Under the pieces are notes generated by a model that was given only the letters and a program-made list of their open reading frames with translations, was not told where the DNA came from and searched no databases. Of a stretch of DNA of 64,000 bases, positions 43,793 to 55,467 are shown one piece after another. The position numbers and the translations under genes are program-made. Numbering within the stretch: position 1 is the first letter of the stretch; the number at the start of each line of letters is the position of its first letter. Source of the stretch: Rhizomys pruinosus (taxonomy: Eukaryota; Chordata; Mammalia; Rodentia; Spalacidae); the NCBI GenBank assembly GCA_009823505.1, contig VZQC01001592.1, positions 828,231 through 892,230 of the forward strand, written 5' to 3'.

Positions 43793-46486
43793 CAGTCACT
43801 GTGCAGTGGAGGACAACGGAGGACAACGGAGCACAGTCACAGTGGAGTGGAGGCTGGGAGGACAATGGAGCACAGCACCGTGCAGTGGAGGCTGGGAGGA
43901 CAATGGAGCACCGTCACAGTGTCGGAGCTCGGAAGAGGGCATGGGCAGTGGTCGGGAGGACAATGGCCAGCCTACAGGAGCTAGACGACACAGTCTGTGC
44001 CAGTGGAGGCTGGAGCACGACAATGGAGCACAGTCACTGTGGCAGTAGAGGCTGGGAGGACAATGCAGCACAATCACATGTGCAGGGAGGCTGGGAGGAC
44101 AATGGAGCACAGTCACTGTGCAGTGTAGAGGCTGGGAGGACAATGGAGCACAGTCGCAGTGGAGTGGAGGCTGGGAGGACAATGGAGCACAGTCACTGTG
44201 CAGTGGAGGCTGGGAGGACAATGGAGCACAGTCACTGTGAAGTGGAGGCTGGGAGGACAATGGAGCACAGTCACGTGCAGTGGAGTTGGGAGGACAAAGG
44301 AGCCAGTCACTGTGAGGACCTGAGGCATTGACCCACGCACTGATGGAGGCTGGGAGGTACAATGGAGCATCGTCACTGTGCAGAGGAGGCTGGGAGGCAA
44401 CTGGAGCACAGTCACTAGTGCAGTGAGGATGGAGGACAAGGAGCACATCACTGTGCAGTTGGGGCGGGTGAGTACAATCGGAGCACAGTCAAGTGAGTGA
44501 GGGAGCTGGGAGGACAATCGGAGCCACCAGTCACAGTGGAGTTGAGGCTGGAGGACAATACGAGCACATCACAGCTGCAGTGGGGCTTGGAGAGGACAAC
44601 GGAGCAGTCACGTGCATGGAGACTGAGCAATCGCGTGCGTGGGAGGACAATGGAGACATATGGAGGACGGAGGATGACACGTGCAGGAGTGGAGGAGAGA
44701 GGACAATGGAGCACAGTCACAGTGCAGTGGAGGAGGGAGGACAAGGAGCACAGATCAGCTGTGGCAGTGGAGGCTGGGAGGGACAATGGACCGTAGTGCA
44801 GTCCGGGAGATGGACAGCACGTGGCAGTGGAGGAGGGACATGAGCATCACTCAGTGAATGAGGACAGGCACAGTCACTGTGGTGGAGGCAGGGAGGACAA
44901 TGGTAGCACAGTCACTGTGCAGTGGAGGCTGGAGAGGACATTGGAGCACAGTCCACTGTGGAGTGGAGGATGGGAGGACAACTGGAGCACAGTCACTGTG
45001 CAGTGGAGGCTGGGAGGACAATGAAGCACAGTCACCGTGGCATGGAGGCTGGGGAGGAGAACTGGAGCACCAGTCACGTCGTGCAGTGGAGTCAATGGAT
45101 ACACGGCAACATTGGAGGAGCTTGGAGGCGTAGCTGTACAGCAGTGGAGGCTGGGAGGACAATGAGCACAGTCACTTGCAGTGTGAGGCTGGGAGGACAA
45201 TGGAGACAGTCACAGTGAGTGGAGGCTGGGAGGACAATGGAGCACAGTCATTGTGCAGTGGAGGGGGAGGACATGGAGCACAGTCAGCTAGTGGAGTGAG
45301 ATGGGAGGACAATGGAGCACAGTACGTCATGCTGGAGGATGAGGCACGTCACAGAGTGGAGGCTGGGAGGACAATGGACACAGTCACTGTGCAGTGGAGT
45401 CTGGGAGGACATGGAGCACAGACACAGGCAGTGGAGGCTGGAAGGTAACAATGGAGCTACAGTACACTGTGCAGTGTGATGCTGTGGCTGGAGGACAAAT
45501 GGAGCACAGTCACATGTCGAGTGGCGGGAGGACAATGGAGCACAGTCACAGTGGAGTGGAGGCTGGGAGGACAATGGAGACAGTCACTTGCAGTGGGCTG
45601 GGAATGGACATGGAGCACAGTCACCGTGCAGTGGAGGCTGGGAGGGACAATGGAGACAGCGCTGTGCAGTGGAGGCTGGGAGGGACAAACAAATGGAGTC
45701 AGTCACTAGTGCAGTGGAGGCTGGGAGGACAATGGAGCACAGTCACTGTGCAGTGGAGGCTGGGAGGACAATGGAGCACAGTCACTGTGCAGTGGAGGCT
45801 GGAGGACAATGGAGCACAGTCACAGTGGAGTGGAGGCTGGGAGGACAATGGAGCACAGTCACTGTGCAGAGGGGAGGCGTGGGAGGACTGAGGGAATGGA
45901 GCACAGTCACATTTCAGTGGAGGGCGGAGGACATGAGCACAACACTGTGCAAGTGAGGCTGGAGGACTGGACACGACACGATGGAGCACAGTGACAGATA
46001 GGCAGTCCAGTGAGTGTGAGAGAGGACAATGGGACAAAGTCACATGCAGGTGGAGGCTGGGAGGACAATGGAGACCATCCCTGTGCAGTAGAGGCTGGGA
46101 GGACGAATGGAGCACATCACATTGTGCAGTGGAGGTGGGGACAATGGAGAAGTCGCATGGCAGTGGAGGATGGTAGGACAATGGGCACAGCACGTTGCAG
46201 TGGAGCGGTGAGGACAATGTGAGCCGGGTCACTGTGCGAGTGGAGGCATGGAAGGACAATGGAGCACAGTCACTTGCAGATGGAGGTAGGGAGGACAATG
46301 GAGCACAGTCACTGTGCAGTGGAGGCTGGGAGGACATTGGAGCACAGTCGCAGTGGAGTTGAGGCTGGGAGGACAATGGAGCACAGACACTGTGCAGTGG
46401 AGGCTGGGAGGACAATGGAGCACAGTCACAGTGGAGTGGAGGCTGGGAGGACAATGGAGCACAGTCACTGTGCAGTGGAGGCTGGA
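43793..46486 (-). repeat. Minisatellite, 39-bp unit, ~65 copies (right, inverted array)
   Basis: This is the same unit as 40165-42806 but reverse-complemented: ggaggctgggaggacaatgg then agcacagtcactgtgcagt. It has the same two variants (cagtggagtgg and ctgtgcagtgg). Copies from 45700-45850 and 46290-46480 are clean; the rest is frayed. Confidence 0.97.
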
Positions 46487-46617
46487 CCCTCCCCGCCCTA
46501 GCTGGACCGTCAGTCAGTGAGGTCCCCTCCCCGCCCTAGCTGGACCGTCAGTCAGTGAGGTCCCCTCCCCGCCCTAGCTGGACCGTCAGTCAGTGAGGTC
46601 CCCTCCCCGCCCTAGCT
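46485..46617 (+). repeat. Minisatellite, 38-bp unit, 3.5 copies
   Basis: Near-identical copies of gctggaccgtcagtcagtga then ggtcccctccccgcccta. It directly abuts the end of the 39-bp array. Confidence 0.95.
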
Positions 46618-46979
46618 TGCAGCATTCCGTCTTGGACTGGTCTAGCTCCAGAACAAGTTTTCTCTGATGAGAACCTGAGATCAGTCCATCAAAGCTGCTC
46701 TGTCCAGCTGCTCTTCTGATAGCAGTTCCTGATGTTGGGTGCTGAGGGCTATTTGGGCTGGATTTGGGCCGTCGCTCTCCCTAGCCACCAGTTTCAGTTT
46801 CGGTGAACGTTTGCACCCTTGCCAGGGCCTCTGTTCTTTGCCAGAGGCAGTGGGAGCCTCAGCTTATCGCCCATCTCTTGCCCCATGGCCATTTGCACTG
46901 TTTGGAGAACCGTGGAAGTGGAGTCTGGAGAGGTGAGGCAGCTGGTGCTCGCTGACACCCGGTCCTTGGCGGGACTTGC

Positions 46980-47140
46980 TGTGTTCTCAGCAGAACCGCT
47001 GTTCAGTCTCCCATCACTGGGTGTTCTCAGCAGAACTGCTGTTCAGTCTCCCATCACTGGGTGTTCTCAGCAGAACTGCTGTTCAGTCTCCCATCACTGG
47101 GTGTTCTCAGCAGAGCTGCTGTTCAGTCCCCTATCACTGG
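46980..47140 (+). repeat. 40-bp repeat, 4 copies, next to exon 11 acceptor
   Basis: tgttctcagcagaactgctg then ttcagtctcccatcactggg, starting at 46981, 47021, 47061 and 47101. The last copy ends 15 bp before the acceptor AG. Confidence 0.95.
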
Positions 47141-47155
47141 CTCCTCTGTGTGCAG

Positions 47156-47419
47156 GCCACCGAGGAGAAGGAGGAGATGGAGGAGCTCCAGGCCTACAAC
47201 CGGAGGCTGCTGCACAACATCCTGCCCAAGGATGTGGCTGCCCACTTCCTGGCCCGGGAGCGGCGCAACGACGAGCTCTACTACCAGTCCTGCGAGTGTG
47301 TGGCTGTCATGTTCGCCTCTATCGCCAACTTCTCCGAGTTCTACGTGGAGCTCGAGGCCAACAACGAGGGCGTCGAGTGCCTGCGGCTGCTCAATGAGAT
47401 CATCGCCGACTTTGATGAG
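47156..47419 (+). CDS. Adcy5: Adcy5 exon 11 of 14 (start of C2a catalytic domain)
   Basis: It encodes 88 codons, [10 protein letters not shown] to EIIADFDE. Acceptor: ctctgtgtgcag to 47155; donor: gtgctt from 47420. It finishes the signalling helix, then gives the first strands and helices of C2a: [16 protein letters not shown], the core strand [13 protein letters not shown] and the helix [18 protein letters not shown]. As expected for a C2 half, the strand has no metal-binding aspartate; those reside on C1a. The region after [10 protein letters not shown] forms part of the Gs-alpha docking surface in the family. Four 40-bp repeats end right at the intron's branch/pyrimidine region. Confidence 0.98.
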
Positions 47420-48333
<914 letters not shown>

Positions 48334-48419
48334 TGAGGGCTTGGGGGGCTCTGTAGGCCACCCCCCATTCCATATCTACCATCTCAGTCCAGCAGCAAAG
48401 GCAAGGCCTTAGAGGCCTC

Positions 48420-49648
48420 ATGACAGTGTGCTTCCCTGCCCAAAGGCAGTAGAGGCCAGAACGACAGTGTGCTTCCCGCCCCAAAGGCAGTACAGGCCAG
48501 CACGACAGTGTGCTTCTCTGCCCAAAGGCAGTACAGGCCAGCACGACAGTGTGCTTCCCGGCCCAAAGGCAGCAGAGACCAGCACGACAGTGTGCTTCCC
48601 TGCCCAAAGGCAGTAGAGACCACCGTGACAGTGTGCTTCCCTGCCCAAAGGCAGCAGAGACCACCATGACAGTGTGCTTCCCTGCCCAAAGGCAGTAGAG
48701 ACCACCGTGACAGTGTGCTTCCCTGCCCAAAGGCAGCAGAGACCACCGTGACAGTGTGCTTCCCTGCCCAAAGGCAGTAGAGACCACCATGACAGTGTGC
48801 TTCCCTGCCCAAAGGCAGTAGAGACCACCGTGACAGTGTGCTTCCCTGCCCAAAGGCAGCAGAGACCACCGTGACAGTGTGCTTCCCTGCCCAAAGGCAG
48901 TAGAGACCAGCATGACAGTGTGCTTCCCTGCCCAAAGGCAGTAGAGACCACCGTGACAGTGTGCTTCCCTGCCCAAAGGCAGCAGAGACCACCGTGACAG
49001 TGTGCTTCCCTGCCCAAAGGCAGTAGAGACCACCATGACAGTGTGCTTCCCTGCCCAAAGGCAGTAGAGACCACCGTGACAGTGTGCTTCCCTGCCCAAA
49101 GGCAGCAGAGGCCAGCACGACAGTGTGCTTCCCGGCCCAAAGGCAGTAGAGACCACCGTGACAGTGTGCTTCCCTGCCCAAAGGCAGCAGAGACCACCGT
49201 GACAGTGTGCTTCCCTGCCCAAAGGCAGTAGAGACCACCATGACAGTGTGCTTCCCTGCCCAAAGGCAGTAGAGACCACCGTGACAGTGTGCTTCCCTGC
49301 CCAAAGGCAGCAGAGGCCAGCACGACAGTGTGCTTCCCGGCCCAAAGGCAGTAGAGACCACCGTGACAGTGTGCTTCCCTGCCCAAAGGCAGCAGAGACC
49401 ACCGTGACAGTGTGCTTCCCTGCCCAAAGGCAGTAGAGACCACCGTGACAGTGTGCTTCCCTGCCCAAAGGCAGTAGAGGCCAGCACGACAGTGTGCTTC
49501 CCGGCCCAAAGGCAGTAGAGGCCAGGCAGTACAGGCCAGCACAACAGTATGCTTCCCTGCCCAAAGGCAGTAGAGGCCAGCACGACAGTGTGCTTCCCGG
49601 CCCAAAGGCAGCAGAGGCCAGCATGACAGCGTGCTTCCCGGCCCAAAG
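48420..49648 (+). repeat. Minisatellite, 41-bp unit, ~30 copies
   Basis: gacagtgtgcttccctgccc then aaaggcagtagagaccaccgt, with cagcacgac variants. The 41-bp unit lacks stop codons on the reverse strand in any frame, so three reverse frames of over 400 codons are open at once. Confidence 0.97.
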
Positions 49649-50179
49649 GTGCTGGCCAGGGGCCCATCACACTGCAGACCCATGGCCTGGTGATGCTGCC
49701 TCTTCATGTTGACCTGCAGGGGGTGAGGGAAGGACATCTTCTGTCTGAATTTTCACCTTGCAGTTATTGGGAAAGCCTGGCTGGGGCCAGGCTTGGCCGG
49801 CCTGAAAATCTTTGTGGGGCTGCTGTGTGCTACCTCAGCATCCGAGCGCTCAGATTAGAGATGTGAGCTACCACACCCAGCACATTTCAGCTTTTTATTT
49901 GCTTTTTGAAAGATTTTATTTTTAAGAAATAGCATGATTAGATTGAAAGATTTTGTATAGGTTGGAGAATTTTGAAAGAGAGTGAATGGCAAACTCACTT
50001 TGTAGTAACACTGACAAATTTTTCATTATTGTTAAAGCATGGTAGTATAGTTTTGCCAGTAGTCAATGTTCAGAAATTATAGTAGACATAGAATTTAAAA
50101 TTTATGTTCTAAGATATAGTTACATATTTTTAGTTTGAGAAGTATAACAGTTCAGTTTGGTTATTATATCTCTTTCTAT
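49649..50179 (+). other. Adcy5: Adcy5 intron; small antisense B1 piece ~49825-49885
   Basis: gatgtgagctaccacaccca suggests an old B1 end. The rest is AT-rich and unassigned. Confidence 0.45.
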
Positions 50180-50575
50180 TTCTTTTTGCTGTTGTTCCCT
50201 TTAATTTTATATTACTCCAAAATACACACATATTCACTCCACATGATACCAAACAGAGTCTGAAAATAAGCTATAGGTTAATTCCAAAACACGTTTGGGA
50301 TTCACATTTTAACAATAATTTTGCACATAGGTAGAAAGATATATAACTTTACATTTCCAGGTTACATAGCAAGGTGATGTATGTTTTAATGCACTTTCAA
50401 AGAAGAGATGGATTCTTTCTCATAAATCACAAAACTTGGGAAAATAGAGATACAACTTCAAGTTGTATCTACAGCAGCATCAGGCCTTACTGACATCTAA
50501 GAGTATGGTGCTAGGATCCACAGATGAGGGACACCCTACGTCATTTGTCTTTCTGGGACTATTTCAGCTTTTTAA
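50180..50575 (-). mobile_element. L1 LINE fragment, antisense
   Basis: It shares ttattactccaaaatacaca, tataggttaattccaaaaca and gatccacagatgagggac with the copy at 3541-4200 and retains the site without the B2. Confidence 0.7.
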
Positions 50576-50926
50576 GCAGGGTGGTCTTAAAGTGAGTTGG
50601 TGCATTACTGAGTTCCAGATGTGAGCCAGATGCAGCTTCCCTGAAGCTTTGTAATCCATAATGTGTTGAGACCACGCCTTCACCGGACTGAGCTCAGGGC
50701 CTCCAGCAGACAGGCACTCTGCTAACTGAGCTGTAGCGTCAGTTCTGGGCTTCACCCTTGGCGCATGTCTCGTGGGACAGTTTTGAGGGAACTTGGTGGG
50801 CATTCCTGAGGTATCCTGAGGCAACTGCATGGACCACTTCAAAGGACGGAGGGAGATCCGAGCAGAGGCCAGGACTTGGCTTCATATTGGTCAGGGCCAT
50901 GTATTTTTCAAATACTGGAAGAACTG

Positions 50927-51045
50927 GGCATGGTGGCATGTATTTGTGATCTCAGCTACTCGGGAAGCTGAGGCAGGAGGATCAGTAGAGCACAGGATGT
51001 TGGGGCTAACCTGGGCAACACAACACGACGCTATCTCAAAGGGAA
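50927..51045 (+). mobile_element. B1-related SINE, sense, old
   Basis: gggcatggtggcatgtattt, gctactcgggaagctgaggc, ctatctcaaaggg. It could be a proto-B1 monomer. Confidence 0.65.
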
Positions 51046-51117
51046 GGAAATCTGAACCAAAATTCATAGATATTTTCTTAATTATATTTTTTCACTACCC
51101 ATCCTGTTTTTTTATTT

Positions 51118-51262
51118 TAAAAATTAATTAATTAATTTACTTACTGATTTCGTGTGTATGCATGTGGAGGTCAGAGGACATGAGTATGTTTTCTCCTTCT
51201 GTCATACGAGTCCTGGGACTGGTGGTAAGTGCCTTCACCTGCTAAATTATACCACTGGCCCC
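51118..51262 (-). mobile_element. B2/B3-type SINE, antisense, old
   Basis: The evidence is tgcatgtggaggtcagagga, cgagtcctgggactggtgg and ataccactggcccc. Confidence 0.55.
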
Positions 51263-52178
51263 ATCTATCCTTTTATTTCAACAAGTTTCAACTCTGCAGA
51301 AGAGTTTAAAGAACAGTCTGGTGAAAACCCACACACACCTCCATGCTCACAGAGGCCCCTGCTCCATCCACAAAATATTCCGAGAATTGCAGCTCTGAAC
51401 ACACTGGTCTGGAGGCTGCAGGGTTTTTCTGCATCTCTTTCTTTATGGCTGCAAGAGCCAACAGAGATCCCTATGCAATGTGAACTCTGTCAACTGCAGT
51501 CCTTCCTTCTCTTGAGCTTTGTGGAGACAGAATATGCTTTCTGAAAGAGCAGATCTTTGTTCTAGTTAAAGGCTTCATGCACTATCAACTCCCTGGGTGT
51601 ATCTTAAGTCATAAATAATTCAGAGGCCAAAAATTTAAAAAGTGACAGTAATTCACAAAAAATACTGGCATTTCAATTTTCAAAACTAGTGCAGTAAATT
51701 GAAATATTGAGTTACTAAAAAACAATACTGTGATCATTAGTGCCCCCAGGAGACAGTTTGTTCTGGTCTCATGTGGGGAACTGTTGGGAACTGGGCTGTA
51801 GCTGGGCAGGCTGCCACTTTTGCCCCCTGGGCACAGCCCTTTGTGGCTAGGACATGGCTTCTGAAGGCCAGGGGTCTGCTGTGGCCGACGTGTAGCTTGT
51901 GTGAACTCTGATGCTGCTCCCTCGTCTCATCTACCTACAGTAGTTTGTGTTTCCCTTGGTGTATAGTTTTGTGAACTGTCTCAACAAGACGAGACTAGAC
52001 TGGGGTGATCGAGTGAAAGACTCTACCAGGAGGTGGCTAAGTGCCTTGTGGCTGACGAGTTGGCGCAGACATAGGAATGTCTTCATTGGTGGGCGTGGCC
52101 TTTGGGACTAGAAGCCACCTGAGCTGACTGTGGCCAGTGGACAGCCCGGCATAGGACTAGCATGTGGTGTTAAAAAGC
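51263..52178 (+). other. Adcy5: Adcy5 intron (no assigned feature)
   Basis: It is unique or very old sequence. No exon, array or young element is recognised. Confidence 0.5.
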
Positions 52179-52187
52179 TACATGTGG

Positions 52188-52341
52188 CCAGGCATGGTGG
52201 CGCACGCCTTTAATCCTAGCACTTGGGAGGCAGAGGCAGGCGGATCTCTGTGAGTTCAAGGCCAGCCTGGTCTACAGAGGGAGCTCCAGGACAGCTGGGG
52301 CTACAGGGAGACCCTGTCTCAAAAAAAGACAGAAAAAAAGG
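52188..52341 (+). mobile_element. B1 SINE, sense, with 9-bp TSD
   Basis: ccaggcatggtggcgcacgc to ggagaccctgtctcaaaa. The duplication TACATGTGG lies at 52179-52187 and 52342-52350. Confidence 0.96.
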
Positions 52342-52484
52342 TACATGTGGCAGGACAGGACTTGAGAGAAGAGACTGGGGTAGGAGATGGGTAGGAGCCA
52401 GGCTGGTCCAGGAATGAGGATGGTGGGTGAGAGGCAGGAGTGAGGAGGAAGGAGGGGCGAGTTCGCTATGATCAGAAAAGGCAC

Positions 52485-52714
52485 TAGGGGGCTGGAGAGA
52501 TTGCTCAGTGGTTAGAGCATTTCCTGCTCTTGCAGAGGACTTGGGTTTGATTCTCAGCACCTACCTGGAGGCTAACACCCATCCATAACTACAGTTCCAG
52601 GGGGTCTGAGACCCTCTTCTGATGGCCACAGGCATGGCATGACACAGGTGAACTACCTACATGTAGTCAATACACTCATACACATGAAATAAAAATGATA
52701 AATTATAAAATTTA
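52485..52714 (+). mobile_element. B2 SINE, sense, with TSD
   Basis: It starts gggctggagagattgctcag and ends in an AT-rich tail after cacatgaaataaaaatg. AAAAGGCAC is found at 52476-52484 and 52715-52723. Confidence 0.95.
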
Positions 52715-53005
52715 AAAAGGCACAGCACTGGGTTGCGCAGGCTGTCGCTGGAGATCTTGAGGGTGCTGGGGCAGCATACTCACAAGGCTGAGGAGAGGAC
52801 GAGGCAGTGTGGGTGTGTGCGCATCCGGTGGATCCAAGTGGGAGACTATAGGGTTAAGTGTGGCCTTGGACCGGGCCTACCTCCCAGCTTACTTCACGCC
52901 GGGAGTTGGGAACAGCTGTAGTGTTGAGAAAGGGACTCCGGGAAGGACAGGCAAGGTACATGTTGGCCTTAACGTGATGAGTATGGCTGATTTCTGTCCC
53001 CACAG

Positions 53006-53130
53006 GGCTCAACATTGGCCCTGTGGTGGCCGGGGTCATTGGCGCTCGGAAGCCTCAGTATGACATCTGGGGCAATACGGTCAACGTGGCCAGCCGCATG
53101 GATAGCACTGGGGTGCCTGACCGCATCCAG
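53006..53130 (+). CDS. Adcy5: Adcy5 exon 13 of 14 (catalytic Asp, Asn, Arg of C2a)
   Basis: Two bases complete the split glycine, then 41 codons, [10 protein letters not shown] to VPDRIQ. Acceptor: tctgtccccacag to 53005; donor: gtgagt from 53131. It contains the class III cyclase signature [15 protein letters not shown]. Aligned to AC2 numbering, this gives Asp1018 (codon 53062, adenine recognition), Asn1025 (53083) and Arg1029 (53095); Asn and Arg orient and stabilise the transition state. All are present, so the C2 half appears catalytically competent. Confidence 0.98.
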
Positions 53131-53639
53131 GTGAGTGCAACCACAGCCAACGCCGCCACACGGCACTCACACCAAGTCCTGTGTTCTCATGGCGCCAAGG
53201 GTGCTTGCTGCATGCATCCCATAATTCCAATGAAAATTTCTCTCCACATCCAAAGGGGATGGGCCAGTCAGGGCTGACGTCCTAGAAGCTTGGGGAACAG
53301 GATCGGTTTGGGTCCTCAGTACCTTGGACAGAGCCTCTGGCTCTCTGGAGCACAGAGGATTTGGGGAGGGGCAAGCGTAGCCAAGCATGCTGGTCACAAG
53401 GCAGGGCCTCCCTAGCCAAGCACAGGATGCAGACAGCTCCGGGGCAGAAGAGCAGCAGAAGAGGCTGGCGATCCTGAGGGCGTCCTCCAGCCCCAGCAGC
53501 TAGCGGGCAAGCCAGGCCCAGGGCTGTTGTCGTCTCTGCCCATTGCAAGTTAGTGCCCATGATTCCCAGACCTGCAGCACTAGGGGCCTTTTCTTCATTT
53601 TCCTTGGCACTCCCAGGATTCTTCTCATTCTAGTCCGAC

Positions 53640-53712
53640 ACGGAGGCCCTGCACTGGGGTCTCTCCCTGAACCGGGGTCTCTCCCTGCACCGCGGTCTCT
53701 CCCTGCACCGCC
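53640..53712 (+). repeat. 18-bp repeat, ~3.5 copies
   Basis: ggtctctccctg(a/c)acc(g) is repeated. Confidence 0.88.
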
Positions 53713-53849
53713 TCACCTGCCAGTCCCTGTAAGGCCGTGGGAAGGCAGCTTCCCTGGCCCCGCCAGACAGACCTGGCCTGACTGCATTGTAGATGCTGGG
53801 CGAGGTGCCAAGAAGAGGAGGGGACTGCTAGATGAGAACTGGAGGCAGG

Positions 53850-53858
53850 CGCGCGCGC

Positions 53859-53892
<34 letters not shown>
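53850..53892 (+). repeat. (CG)n-(TG)n alternating tract
   Basis: gcgcgcgcgcg runs into about 15 TG units, a classic left-handed (Z) DNA-prone sequence. Confidence 0.92.
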
Positions 53893-53894
<2 letters not shown>

Positions 53895-54007
53895 TTTCTT
53901 ACCCGCACAGGGCCCAGTGTGAGAGTCTGTCAGCACCCACTTCACTAGGGTCCCACCATGCTGATCCACTCTGTAGTGCCAGGCAGTTGTGTGCCGTGTG
54001 GCAGGTA

Positions 54008-54112
54008 GAGCTCTGACAGGACTCGCTGTGGCGCTCTGACTGACAGGACTCGCTGTGGCGCGGTGGGGCTCTGACAGGACTCACTGTGGCGCGGTGGGGC
54101 TCTGACAGGACT
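54008..54112 (+). repeat. 31-bp repeat, ~3.5 copies
   Basis: agctctgacaggactcgctg then tggcgcggtgggg. The second copy is shortened. Confidence 0.88.
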
Positions 54113-54589
54113 TGCGTCCCGTGAGGCACTGCCCACCTTGCCATTCCTGTCTTTGGCATTAGCACTTTCCTCCCCTACCAGCATGGAACAGTGTAACAGA
54201 TGAGGCCCCAGTGAGTTCTCTTCTTTGACCCCAAAACTAAAGCAGAGATGGACCCAAGTTCCTGAGCTGAGTCCAGGCCTTGCCATTCACTAACTCGTAA
54301 CCACAGGTAGGCAATGCACAGTTCTTGAGGTTAGGCGTGGGAATAATAGTTGCTCCCCCTGGTTCTCCGGTCTATCATGGAGCTCTACTTAACGGCGAGA
54401 CCCTGGTCCCATCCTTGGTAGTTGGCTGGAGCAGCACCTGATGCTCAGAAGCACAATTTGAAGACCCTAGGCCACACATAAAGTAGCACTCAAGCGGCAC
54501 GTATGAGATGCTGGTCACCGTGCCCAGCACAGGGAGGCGGAGACAACCACGCTGCCACCATTCATTGTTCTGAGCACTTTTATGGATGA

Positions 54590-54841
<252 letters not shown>

Positions 54842-55461
54842 CAGCTGCTACAGCAGGCCAGCAGCCTGGCCTCCCAAAGGAACGGACAGACTTCTTTGTG
54901 CACCGTGGGCGTGTGGGGCCTGCGCTCCAACTCACAGCCCTGCTGCTGAGATTTCCACTTTGACTCAGAAGCAGCGTCTGCCTTTGCTGGTGGGCGTGGC
55001 CTCTGGCCCAGGCCCTAGGTGCCAGCGTCCTGCGAGCACCGAGCTGACCAAAGATGTTTCTCTCGGCAGAAGATTTCGCTAGACTCGAGTTGAGCCTTGA
55101 GTTTTCTGACAGGTGCTGCTGCTGCCCGGTGGAGGTATCCTTGGAGCCGTCGCCAGGGGCGTGGCATGGCGCACAGCCTGGGCAGGCCTACCGCGCAGTG
55201 GGTAGGCAGCTTGCAGCCGGCCTGGGGTTGCCCAGGGACCTTAAGGGTCTGCTTTTCCCAGTGAGCCTCTGCATTTCGGAGGCCACGCCCCCTGCTCCTT
55301 GGCGGTGCTTTGGGGCAGCTTGGGTTTTTGGAGAGGCGTGGTCTTCCCCATCCTCCGCCCACACACAGAGCCCTGTGAGGGAAACAGGACTGTTGACAAG
55401 GGGGATGCAAGAGGGTACCAGGCCAGGAGTTGGGGCTCTGAGCAAAAGAAAATATTTATTA

Positions 55462-55467
55462 AATAAA
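55462..55467 (+). terminator. Internal polyadenylation signal AATAAA
   Basis: A canonical AATAAA lies in an A/T-rich context 621 bp after the stop codon, followed by a TGTGCC...TTT stretch. Use would give a short 3'UTR isoform. Whether it is used cannot be judged here. Confidence 0.5.
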
